A program made the position numbers and the translations under genes. Positions 6,597 to 13,660 of a stretch of 13,752 nucleotides of DNA are shown here, in pieces (within the stretch, counting starts at the first letter, position 1; every line of letters begins with the position of its first letter). This DNA comes from Cyanobacteria bacterium UBA11153 (lineage in GTDB: Bacteria > Cyanobacteriota > Cyanobacteriia > Cyanobacteriales > Coleofasciculaceae). Location: contig DOIX01000273.1 of the NCBI GenBank assembly GCA_003511885.1, forward strand, positions 6,872 to 20,623. The letters run 5' to 3'. The notes below the pieces were generated by a model. That model saw nothing but the letters and a program-made list of their open reading frames with translations, was not told the DNA's origin and ran no database searches.

Positions 6597-6641
6597 ATAG
6601 CTGAAACAGCTTACTGTTACTAACTCAGCAGCTTTAGCTAT
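6597..6641. promoter_or_regulatory. Imperfect inverted repeat upstream of HTH gene, possible operator
   Basis: ATAGCTGAAACAGCT (6597-6611) and AGCAGCTTTAGCTAT (6627-6641) pair at 12 of 15 positions around a 15-nt spacer, about 55-100 bp upstream of the GTG start of the HTH gene. The position would suit an autoregulatory binding site for the HTH protein. No clear -10/-35 boxes could be assigned, so this is only a candidate. Confidence 0.25.
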
Positions 6642-6694
6642 TTTAATTTAAGTTGCTAGTTATAAATATTAAGGGTTTGATCCCCTCTAGCTTC

Positions 6695-6759
6695 CCTTAA
6701 TAAGGGGAGGGACTGGATTTTAAGTCTACCTTAGTAAGGGAGGGACTGAATTTAAAGTC
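6695..6759. repeat. Tandem AAGGGGAGGGACTG repeat
   Basis: Two near-identical units of about 31 bp occur at 6695-6725 and 6729-6759. Each contains CCTTA(A/G)TAA, GGGAGGGACTG, then ATTTTAAGTC or ATTTAAAGTC. CCCTTAATAAGGGG-type sequence is common cyanobacterial filler and can form a weak stem. It lies about 150-220 bp upstream of the HTH gene. Confidence 0.65.
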
Positions 6760-6775
6760 CCTTTTAGCTATTTTA

Positions 6776-7113
6776 CACAAATTTTGCGGATGATCCGCAC
6801 AGATTATCGGCACTCAGGAAAATTCGTCATCTCCAGCTATGGAAAAAAGTTATGTCTGGGCGGGTTTTGCATATAATTTGTTGGTTAGGTTACGAGATTG
6901 CTCCCTAAACCCGCCCCTACAAACATCTGTATTATACCGACTCGCAATCTGCTATAAGCTATTTCACCGCCCATTCCTCAAAATATTCAGATTGACACAA
7001 ATCTTGTGGATAATCCGCACAGATTATCCGCAATCAGGCAAATTCATCATGCAAAACTATGGAATATAGCGGTAGTTAAGTTATTCCACCGCCAATTACT
7101 CAAATATGTTGAT
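6776..7113. repeat. Diverged tandem duplication, first copy interrupted
   Basis: Unit A occurs at 6776-6843 and 6996-7063 (68 bp each, 56 identical by hand alignment, no gaps). Unit B occurs at 6956-6992 and 7078-7113 (AAG.TATTcCACCGCC..). The order A-B-A'-B' shows a tandem duplication of a roughly 118-bp block. In the first copy A and B are separated by 112 bp, in the second by 14 bp, so about 98 bp, including the GGGCGGGTTT palindrome, was inserted into copy one or lost from copy two. Confidence 0.75.
6858..6916. repeat. GGGCGGGTTT palindromic element
   Basis: GGGCGGGTTT (6858-6867) pairs with AAACCCGCCC (6907-6916) across 39 bp. From memory this is a widespread cyanobacterial palindrome. 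It lies in the extra DNA that splits the first copy of the local duplication, and the second copy supplies the empty site for comparison, so this is probably a MITE-like insertion. Confidence 0.6.
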
Positions 7114-7360
7114 GCCAAAGCAAAATAACGAGAAAAAAGTGATGAAGTTACCAGAAAACTCGCTAATGAAACACCAAATCTGGTTAAAAATCTGGCAATA
7201 TATGACAACGAAAAAAATAGAGCCTAATTATATCCTAGAGCTTTTACAGATTATTTCTGCGATCGCGGGATTGGCTACTCTTTCTCTGCCAGTGGGCGTA
7301 GCCGCTAGTATCATAGCACTCTTCTGTCTGATCGATAGAAGCAAAGACCAGAAATTCTAG
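7106..7360 (+). CDS. Doubtful small protein with one hydrophobic segment
   Basis: The ATG at 7106 would give 84 aa; an internal ATG at 7202 would give 52 aa. Residues ~43-76 form one long hydrophobic stretch (LLQIISAIAGLATLSLPVG, then VAASIIALFCLI), followed by a charged tail DRSKDQKF. This could be a small membrane protein. However, the first third overlaps a different, equally protein-like frame (EVTRKLANETPNLVKNLAIY), so only the part after ~7202 may be coding, or the whole may be a remnant. No Shine-Dalgarno is visible at either start. I do not recognise a family. Confidence 0.3.
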   Translation: MLMPKQNNEKKVMKLPENSLMKHQIWLKIWQYMTTKKIEPNYILELLQIISAIAGLATLSLPVGVAASIIALFCLIDRSKDQKF

Positions 7361-7394
7361 GTTAGTAGTAGGTGCTTAAGCGCCTACTACCAAC
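7361..7394. repeat. Palindrome between converging genes, possible terminator
   Basis: GTAGTAGGTGCTT (7365-7377) pairs with AAGCGCCTACTAC (7378-7390) with one T-G mismatch, and the flanks GTT/AAC extend the arms to 17. It belongs to the same family as 3188-3229. It starts right after the small ORF stop (7360) and ends on the first base of the kinase stop triplet (7394-7396), a good place for a bidirectional terminator, though no T-run follows on either strand. Confidence 0.6.
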
Positions 7395-9106
7395 TAAAGG
7401 CGACTGGGAATAGTTTTGAATTTATCTTTACCTCCCAAAGAATAGTCTTTAATCTGGAAATCACCAAAGGGTTTAGCTTCCAAACGAGAGCGCAAAGCCT
7501 CATCAAGAATTACCCCGTCTGTTTGCTTCCCGACACCAATAATAATAATGCTTCTTTGGTATGCAGTTTGATCTTTATTTGCTTGACAATTCTCTCCCCT
7601 GAATTGCCCTAAATTTAATAAGCGATAATTCTTGACACTTCCTACATCGCGAAATAGCTTTTTTCCTAAAAGCTGGATTTGTTCTGCTCTGGAGAAAGCC
7701 CTGGCTTCTTCTGTGGCTGGAGTACCTTCACAAGATGCGGTTCCCACTGAAATAATTTCACTGGGATTATTCATAATTTTCTGAATGCCTTCTTCTGTAA
7801 GGTTGGACTGTAAAGATTCCACAGGAATGAGTCGGCTATTATAATTAACTTGAGAGGAACTACCTAATTCCCATTTATATTCCCTGGATAATACCGCTAC
7901 ATTAAATTCAGCCGTTTTTCCTTGACTATCTTTACCTTCCACGTAGGGAAAATAATCCACATCACCTTTTTTCTGTGGAGCTTGGGCATTAGGTGCTAAC
8001 CAACTTCGTTCCGAATAGGAAAATCCTAAAGCAGTGAGTGCAATTAAGCCCCAAGTAACGGTAAGGAAGAGTAAAAAAGCGACGAGAAACCATTTTTTTC
8101 GCCCTTCATCTTCTGAAGGCAATGGCATATTGGGTGGTAGAGTAGTTGTATTGCCACCGATGGCTACAGTTGTGGTTGATGTACCAATTGTTTGTCCTTC
8201 AATTGCCGCAATCCGATCTAAAATTTCTCTAGCATTAGCTGGGCGCTGACGAGAATCGCTCATCATTAACCAGTCAATGAGATTTAAAAATTGAGGTGAA
8301 ATCCCGGATGTATAATTTCGCCAGTTCAAATCATCTGTTCGATGAGAATACATAGTATCCGGATGTTGTCCTGTCAGTAAAAAGACAAATGTTCTCCCCA
8401 AAGCAAAGAAATCTGATTGGGCAGTTGCATCTCCAGTCATTTGTTCCGGTGCGGTGTATCCTGTAGAAACAATTGCCGTAATTCGATGTCCAGCACTTAG
8501 TTTAGCAAGGTAAGTGCGAGTTACTTCTCGCGCTGTCCCAAAATCGATTAATACAAGTCGATCCTCCCCGCGATCCAGGGAATTACGCAGCATAATATTA
8601 GAAGGCTTAATATCCCGATGGAGGTAACTTTTATGATGTATTAACTGTAAAATTACCGTAATTTGCTTTAACCACAGGATAGCCCTATCTTCAGATATGG
8701 GGCGATTTCCGCGTGCCGCCATCCACTCCTCTAAATTAACACCCTCGATTTTTTCCATAGTGATGCAGTGGAGTAACAAACCATTACGAGTTTGATACTG
8801 AAAATAGCCATCAACCTGGGGAATACCGGGATGATTAAGTTCTCCCAAAACACTAGCTTCTTGCTCAAATAATTCTACTGCTTTGGCGTTTTGGTTGAGG
8901 TTTTCTTTCAGGATTTTGAGGATTTTGGTAGTCCCCTCCTCTTGAGCTTCGTAGATTTTACCAAAACCAGTGCGATCGCTAATCAGACGCATTACTTGAT
9001 AGCGCCCCATCACTGATAAATCCGAGCCGCAACTACCACAGAAGCGGTTGAGGTGATTGGCGGGGTTGTCTGGGCGAGGGCAGCTTGGATTAATACAGAG
9101 GGACAT
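7394..9106 (-). CDS. Membrane-anchored Ser/Thr protein kinase with N-terminal zinc ribbon
   Basis: 570 aa from the ATG at 9106, which gives the N-terminus MSLCINPSCP typical of cyanobacterial four-Cys kinases; an ATG 13 codons upstream is less likely. Residues 4-26 hold CxxxxC...CxxC (Cys4, Cys9, Cys23, Cys26). The kinase domain spans ~35-300: Lys64 (KILK), Glu83, catalytic HRDIKPSN (163-170, Asp165), DFG (188-190) and APE (219-221). The glycine loop is weak (DRTGFGKIY, 44-52), missing its first Gly. One transmembrane helix lies at ~338-362. The remaining ~200 aa would be outside the cytoplasm and probably act as a sensor; I do not recognise that domain, although ISVGTAS...RAEQIQLLGKKL followed by RSIIIIGV hints at an alpha/beta fold. 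All catalytic residues are present, so it is probably active. Divergent from the DUF4351 gene. Confidence 0.93.
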   Translation of the reverse strand: MSLCINPSCPRPDNPANHLNRFCGSCGSDLSVMGRYQVMRLISDRTGFGKIYEAQEEGTTKILKILKENLNQNAKAVELFEQEASVLGELNHPGIPQVDGYFQYQTRNGLLLHCITMEKIEGVNLEEWMAARGNRPISEDRAILWLKQITVILQLIHHKSYLHRDIKPSNIMLRNSLDRGEDRLVLIDFGTAREVTRTYLAKLSAGHRITAIVSTGYTAPEQMTGDATAQSDFFALGRTFVFLLTGQHPDTMYSHRTDDLNWRNYTSGISPQFLNLIDWLMMSDSRQRPANAREILDRIAAIEGQTIGTSTTTVAIGGNTTTLPPNMPLPSEDEGRKKWFLVAFLLFLTVTWGLIALTALGFSYSERSWLAPNAQAPQKKGDVDYFPYVEGKDSQGKTAEFNVAVLSREYKWELGSSSQVNYNSRLIPVESLQSNLTEEGIQKIMNNPSEIISVGTASCEGTPATEEARAFSRAEQIQLLGKKLFRDVGSVKNYRLLNLGQFRGENCQANKDQTAYQRSIIIIGVGKQTDGVILDEALRSRLEAKPFGDFQIKDYSLGGKDKFKTIPSRL

Positions 9107-9164
9107 AGATGGATAGCAAATTAATATTTTACCACTATCCAACATCGAGGCGGAATTGCCAATA

Positions 9165-9260
9165 GTGGATGGGGCAGTGGATGGGGTAGCGGATGGGGTA
9201 ACGGTTTTTTCGGATGGGGCAGCGGATGGGGCAGGGGATGGGGTAACGGTTTTTTCGGAT
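9165..9260. repeat. G-rich minisatellite between divergent genes
   Basis: Twelve-base units of the type G(C/T)GGATGGGG(C/T)A repeat from 9165. After three units comes ACGGTTTTTTC, then three more G-rich units, then ACGGTTTTTTC again, giving a longer-order period. At least six GGGG tracts on the plus strand could form G-quadruplexes. One plus-strand frame reads as repeated GWGSGW and GWGNGFFGW up to a stop near 9298, but it has no usual start codon. The repeat lies between the kinase start (9106) and the nuclease-like gene (9359), so it may sit in both promoter regions. Confidence 0.8.
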
Positions 9261-9358
9261 GGGTTATATCATTAGTATATATAGGCTATTTAATATAGCT
9301 GCCTAAGTTCTAATATAAATAGAATTAAACTGATAGTCTTTCAAACGGAAAATTTACT

Positions 9359-10375
9359 GTGGCTTCCGACAACATTTGTAAATATCTCGCTGAGGAATAC
9401 CCGACGGATTTTGTGCGCTGGCTTTCTGGAGAAGAGGTAACTGATATTAGAGTTATCAAAACTGAACTTAGTTTAGAACCTATTCGTGCTGATTTTCTCA
9501 TATTACGGCAAGGGGCTAACCGCATTCTCCACTGGGAATTTCAAACTTTACCTGCTTCTAATCCTCCTTTACCTCTGAGGATGCTAGATTATTGGGTAAG
9601 ACTCAAACGACAGTATGGGTGTCATATCGAGCAAGTGGCGATCTTTCTTAAGTCTACTACTGCTGAAGCGGTATTTGTAAATCAGTTGACTGATGTAAAT
9701 ACTAGCCATCGTTATCGAGTAATTCGCTTATGGGAAGAAGATCCCGCACCACTGCTAGCCACTCCAGCTTTGTTACCTTTAGCGACTTTAGCTCGTAGCG
9801 ATAATCCAGAAACTTTACTAGAGCAAGTTGCTCTGGAAATTGATAAAATCGAAGAACCACGCATGAAAGGAAACCTGACTGCTTGTGTCGATATACTGGC
9901 AGGTTTGCGGTTTGATAAAAATACAATTCGTCAACTATTCCGGGAGGAAGTGATGTTAGAGTCAGTAACTTATCAAGATATTCTGCAAAGAGGAGTGCAA
10001 AAAGGACGACTGGAAGGAAAGCGAGAGGAAGCCTTATCATTGCTAATGCGTTTGCTTTTTCGTCGATTTGGTACAGTTAACCCCGAGTTACAAGAACAAT
10101 TGCAGAGATTATCTCTGACTCAATTAGAGGATTTAAGTGAGGCGCTATTGGATTTTAAAACTGCTACAGATTTAGCTGTTTGGTTAAATAAATGTCAGAT
10201 AAAATCAATTATCATCCGTCAGCTAAATCATCGCTTTGGTGAAATTAATTTACAGTTGCAGCAGCAGATTATGAGATTATCTATGCCTCAATTAGGAGAG
10301 TTGGGTGAAGTTTTGTTAGATTTTCAGAGTGTGGGGGATTTAGTTGTTTGGTTGGATGAGGTTGTGCCGCAGTAA
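9359..10375 (+). CDS. DUF4351 / Rpn-type PD-(D/E)XK nuclease-like protein
   Basis: 338 aa. A GTG at 9359 is the only usual start codon after an in-frame stop at 9326-9328, and it gives the N-terminus MASDNICKYLAEEYPTDFVRWL typical of the family. Residues ~1-190 are the nuclease-like core of the Rpn/YhgA-like transposase-associated family: Asp45 (PIRADFLIL) and Glu60-x-Gln62 (HWEFQT), with Gln at the usual Lys position. Residues ~205-225 are a charged helix (LQRGVQKGRLEGKREEAL). Two DUF4351 repeats follow (~225-277 and ~283-335), each containing RFG...Q(L/I)...LS..QL..L.E.LLDF....DL.VWL. Such genes are abundant in cyanobacteria; the function of any one copy is unknown, with proposed roles in recombination or defence. 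Confidence 0.88.
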   Translation: MASDNICKYLAEEYPTDFVRWLSGEEVTDIRVIKTELSLEPIRADFLILRQGANRILHWEFQTLPASNPPLPLRMLDYWVRLKRQYGCHIEQVAIFLKSTTAEAVFVNQLTDVNTSHRYRVIRLWEEDPAPLLATPALLPLATLARSDNPETLLEQVALEIDKIEEPRMKGNLTACVDILAGLRFDKNTIRQLFREEVMLESVTYQDILQRGVQKGRLEGKREEALSLLMRLLFRRFGTVNPELQEQLQRLSLTQLEDLSEALLDFKTATDLAVWLNKCQIKSIIIRQLNHRFGEINLQLQQQIMRLSMPQLGELGEVLLDFQSVGDLVVWLDEVVPQ

Positions 10376-10417
10376 GAGGTTATTTATTATGTAAGTATGA
10401 TGGAAGATCCCCCTAAA

Positions 10418-10436
10418 TCCCCCTTAAAAAGGGGGA
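10418..10436. terminator. Hairpin downstream of the DUF4351 gene
   Basis: TCCCCCTT (10418-10425) pairs with AAGGGGGA (10429-10436) around AAA, 43 bp after the stop codon. This 8-bp GC-rich stem could terminate transcription of the DUF4351 gene. The surrounding GATCCCCCTAAATCCCCCTTAAAAAGGGGG sequence, read in parts, is also a common dispersed cyanobacterial repeat, and only TTT follows downstream, so the terminator call is tentative. Confidence 0.45.
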
Positions 10437-10560
10437 CTTTGAAGATTCTTGATGAAGGGAGGGGTATCTATCGAGAAGATCGGAGTATCATATTTGGTAA
10501 GATGTCATACTTTTGCTGTTTACATCCCAAAAACGCTATAGATGATTGAGTAAACTGATA

Positions 10561-10565
10561 GAGGA
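10561..10565 (+). promoter_or_regulatory. Shine-Dalgarno of the CHAT gene
   Basis: GAGGA lies 8 nt before the ATG at 10574. The G of that ATG is the first base of a HIP1 octamer (10576-10583). Confidence 0.6.
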
Positions 10566-10573
10566 TTTTCTAT

Positions 10574-13500
10574 ATGCGATCGCAATTCCACCATCTCAGT
10601 CTCTTTACTGCCACATTAATCCTATCCCTGACTTTTCCCCTGCAACTGTCAGGTATATCTAGCGCCATAGCCGCCCAATCAGAGAGAGATGCTCAATTTG
10701 AGACTAAGATACCCGACTTCTCGAAGAAGTCGGGTATCTTGGCTGCTGCAAATTTACAGCAGTTACATAAAAAAACATTTCAAATAGCTGGTGGGGGTAT
10801 TACCATACCTTCTCCTCCAGAATCCACCATACCTTCTGCCATAGAATTACGACAAAAACTCGATAACTTACAAGAAATTTTAACTACTCAAAGACAAAAT
10901 CGCGATCGCACTGGCGAAGCTGATACTCTCAATAAGATGGGATTAATTCGTGTTCAATTAAAAGAATCTGACAAGGCTTTGGAGTTACATCAACAAGCTT
11001 TAGCAATTTATGAAGCACTCAGTAATCGCCAAAGCGAAGCCGAAACCTTGGGATATATTGGCAATGCTTACTTTAAAGCAGGTAAATATCAAGAAGTAGA
11101 GGACTTATTTCGGCAAAAGCTGGATAGTTTGAGGAAAAATAGCAATCCAGAAAGGGAAAAGCTTATTCTTGAAGTTATGAGTCGTTATCTGGAAGAGAAA
11201 TGGCAATTTCATGCTGCATTTGGTGTAGCAAAAGATATGTATTTACGGCGAGCGCAAGCTAGAGGAGATATTTCATGGCAAGAGCAACTAGAGATTAGCA
11301 AACTAAACTTATTCATCAGTAAAGAAATTAGGGATATTCAGGCTCAAGAGCATAGTTTTCACAGTATTGGGTGGGTTTATCGCAATCTTGGTAGATACTC
11401 CCAGGCGTTAGAGTCATACCAACAAGCTTTAGCAATTGCAAGAGAACGTAATATTAAAGATCATGAGGTATTTTTAATCATCGAACTAGGATTGGTTTAT
11501 AATGATTTAGCTCAATATAATAAAGCGTTAGAGTTGTTAGAGCGAGCATTATCTATTATGCCTAATCTTCAAGAAAGTGGGGAATTAGTAGTCCCACTTG
11601 ATTATCTCAAACCATTTGCTCTCAATCAAATTGGTTTAATCTATCATAAACTAAAACAGGACGAACGTGCCTTGCATTTTTTTGAAGAAGCATTATTACA
11701 ACCAGGCTTTGAAAGTAGTAATATTCTTAATAATATCGGATTAATTTATTTGGAAATAGGGGAATATGGTAAAGCATTAAAAGCATACCAAGATGCGCTG
11801 CAAAGTGGAAATTCAGGCGATCCTCGTGCCCGAATTTTACCTATTAATAATATTGGATTAGTCTATACTCAAACAGGAGACTATAGCAAAGCATTAGAAA
11901 CATACCGTAAAGCCTTAACCCTATTCCGAGAATTAAACGATCGCCCCGGAGAAAGACTTACTCTTAGTAATATTGGGATATTACTAGAAAGACAACAGAA
12001 ACCCGAACTAGCAATAGTCTTCTACAAAGAAGCAGTTAACATTAGCGAGAAGATTCGGGAAGACTTAAATACATTAACTATTGAAGAACAAAAATCCTAT
12101 ACCGAAACCGTAGCTGATACCTATCGCCGTTTAGCCGATTTATTACTATCCCAAGGACGGATACTAGAAGGACAACAAGTATTAGAATTACTGAAAGTAC
12201 AAGAATTACGCAACTTCACCAGAGATACTCGCGCTGGCGGTGAAAATTCCGGTATTTCTACTAACCCCACTGAAACCGAAATATTGAAAATTCACGGTAG
12301 CTTAATTGCTTTAGGACAAAAGATTGAAAACTGTCAAGGATGTGCCGAAAGAAGCCAATTATTAGATCAACGGGATATAATTGCCAAAGAATTTGAAGAT
12401 ACTGTCCGTTCATTAGAACAAGAAATCCGCGCTAGAAATACAAATGACAAAGCATTCTTAGATCCTACCACCCTCACGAGTAATGCAGAAGAAATAGTTT
12501 CTGCCCAACCGGGAACCGTGCTAATTTATCCTTTAGTATTAGAAGAAAAACTCTGGATTTTATGGGCAGCACAAGGAGGAATTACTAAAACTATCGAAGT
12601 GCCGAATGTGGGATTAAAGGAACTGAGCGAAACTGTGGTAAAATTTCGGCAAATGCTCCGCAGTCCAGGATATAGTATCCGTGAAGTACAGAAAACTGCA
12701 AAACAACTACATGACTGGTTAATGCCAGAATCACTAGCCAAGGAATTGAAAGAAAACAAAATTCAAAACCTGGTATTTTCCCTGGCTAGAGTTACCCGTT
12801 ACCTTCCCATGTCGGCTCTATTTGATGGAGAGAAATATCTCATCGAAAATTACAATATCTCCACCATTATATCAGCCAACTTAACCAAAATGGGCGATCG
12901 CCTTCCACCAGGTACAGAGAAGACATCCGTTTTAGCATTAGGATTATCCGACGCTGTAGGAGAATTCAATCCTTTGCCTAATGTACCTCAAGAATTAGAT
13001 GCCATTGTCAAAGAATCTCCTACCGATTCTCAAGGGATTTATCCAGGATTGTCATTACTGAATAAAGCATTTAATTATCAAGCATTGCGCGATAATTTAG
13101 CCGGACATTTAATTCTCCATATTGCCACCCATGGCGAATTTGTCCCCGGTAGTGCTTATGATTCATATTTATTGCTAGGTAACGGGGAAAAATTACCCAT
13201 TCCCGATATTCAAAAATTGCGAGATTTAAGTAAAATCCATCTTGTGGTACTATCTGCTTGTGAAACTGCACTAGGAGATAGGGGACAAGATGGTAGTGAA
13301 ATTGCCGGATTAAGCTACTATTTCCTTAATGGAGGGGCAAAAGCAGTGATGGCTTCTTTATGGAGAGTAGATGATGAAAGTACCCGGCTTTTAATGGAAT
13401 ATTTTTATCGAAATTTAGCCAAAAGTACTGTAGATTCGCCGATTACCAAAGCCGAAGCATTACGTCAAGCACAATTAAGCCTGATTAAGGGTACTCAGAT

Positions 13501-13660
13501 AAATGAAAATAATCGAGATTCCCGCAGTTTGGGATTAGTACCTAGAGAAGATGTGGTGACTTCTGTTGGGGAGAATGGCACTGAAGTGCCTACTACAAAC
13601 GGAAGATTTGCTCATCCTTATTATTGGGGATCTTTTATTTTAATTGGCAATGGATTGTAA
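10574..13660 (+). CDS. Exported TPR-CHAT protein (caspase-like peptidase fold)
   Basis: 1028 aa. Residues 1-~34 look like a signal peptide (hydrophobic core FTATLILSLTFPLQLSG, then AIAA before QSERD). Residues ~118-555 contain multiple tetratricopeptide repeats (e.g. DKALELHQQALAIYEAL, QALESYQQALAIARE, KALETYRKALTLFREL), probably a protein-binding scaffold. Residues ~190-260 are helical but less TPR-like. Residues ~630-1028 are the CHAT domain with the catalytic pair His853 (HIATHGEF) and Cys896 (LSACETALGD), and the usual end HPYYWGSFILIGNGL. CHAT proteins are caspase/gingipain-related cysteine peptidases; some are effectors in bacterial conflict systems, and an exported form suggests envelope action. 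Two oddities come from repeats: a perfect palindrome encodes residues ~45-55, and the C-terminus contains GTEVPTTN from another repeat. ATG supported by GAGGA. Confidence 0.92.
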   Translation: MRSQFHHLSLFTATLILSLTFPLQLSGISSAIAAQSERDAQFETKIPDFSKKSGILAAANLQQLHKKTFQIAGGGITIPSPPESTIPSAIELRQKLDNLQEILTTQRQNRDRTGEADTLNKMGLIRVQLKESDKALELHQQALAIYEALSNRQSEAETLGYIGNAYFKAGKYQEVEDLFRQKLDSLRKNSNPEREKLILEVMSRYLEEKWQFHAAFGVAKDMYLRRAQARGDISWQEQLEISKLNLFISKEIRDIQAQEHSFHSIGWVYRNLGRYSQALESYQQALAIARERNIKDHEVFLIIELGLVYNDLAQYNKALELLERALSIMPNLQESGELVVPLDYLKPFALNQIGLIYHKLKQDERALHFFEEALLQPGFESSNILNNIGLIYLEIGEYGKALKAYQDALQSGNSGDPRARILPINNIGLVYTQTGDYSKALETYRKALTLFRELNDRPGERLTLSNIGILLERQQKPELAIVFYKEAVNISEKIREDLNTLTIEEQKSYTETVADTYRRLADLLLSQGRILEGQQVLELLKVQELRNFTRDTRAGGENSGISTNPTETEILKIHGSLIALGQKIENCQGCAERSQLLDQRDIIAKEFEDTVRSLEQEIRARNTNDKAFLDPTTLTSNAEEIVSAQPGTVLIYPLVLEEKLWILWAAQGGITKTIEVPNVGLKELSETVVKFRQMLRSPGYSIREVQKTAKQLHDWLMPESLAKELKENKIQNLVFSLARVTRYLPMSALFDGEKYLIENYNISTIISANLTKMGDRLPPGTEKTSVLALGLSDAVGEFNPLPNVPQELDAIVKESPTDSQGIYPGLSLLNKAFNYQALRDNLAGHLILHIATHGEFVPGSAYDSYLLLGNGEKLPIPDIQKLRDLSKIHLVVLSACETALGDRGQDGSEIAGLSYYFLNGGAKAVMASLWRVDDESTRLLMEYFYRNLAKSTVDSPITKAEALRQAQLSLIKGTQINENNRDSRSLGLVPREDVVTSVGENGTEVPTTNGRFAHPYYWGSFILIGNGL
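10706..10740 (+). repeat. Perfect palindrome inside the CHAT coding sequence
   Basis: AAGATACCCGACTTCT (10706-10721) pairs perfectly with 10725-10740 around CGA. It lies in frame just after the signal peptide and encodes KIPDFSKKSGIL. The core TCGAAGAAGTCGGG is shared with the element at 6248-6274 inside the HTH gene. From memory, GACTTC..GAAGTC palindromes of this type are dispersed in cyanobacterial genomes, usually between genes. Confidence 0.85.

Larger units (their letters stand above)
6768..7225 (+). pseudogene. Possible decayed gene (frame fragments)
   Basis: The plus strand carries protein-like fragments in shifting frames. From 6777: TNFADDPHRLSALRKIRHLQLW. From 6997, frame-shifted: TNLVDNPHRLSAIRQIHHAKLWNIAVVKLF and on to KYVDAKAK, then a stop. 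Past that stop the same frame continues as EVTRKLANETPNLVKNLAIYDNEKNRA and another stop. The repeated PHRLSA(L/I)R(K/Q)I and KLFHR strings suggest that the duplicated DNA was once coding and now carries frameshifts, an insertion and stops. No start codon fits and I do not recognise the family. Chance reading of repeat DNA is the alternative. Confidence 0.25.

Noticed and set aside
6839..7069. 76-aa plus-strand ORF (MEKSYVWAGFAYNLL...)
   Set aside because: It runs through the GGGCGGGTTT palindrome and the duplicated blocks; the same blocks read better in other frames. Probably a chance ORF.
9125..9298. GW-rich reading frame in the minisatellite as a bacteriocin-like peptide
   Set aside because: No ATG, GTG or TTG start in frame, no leader and no ribosome binding site. 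The periodicity is explained by the DNA repeat.
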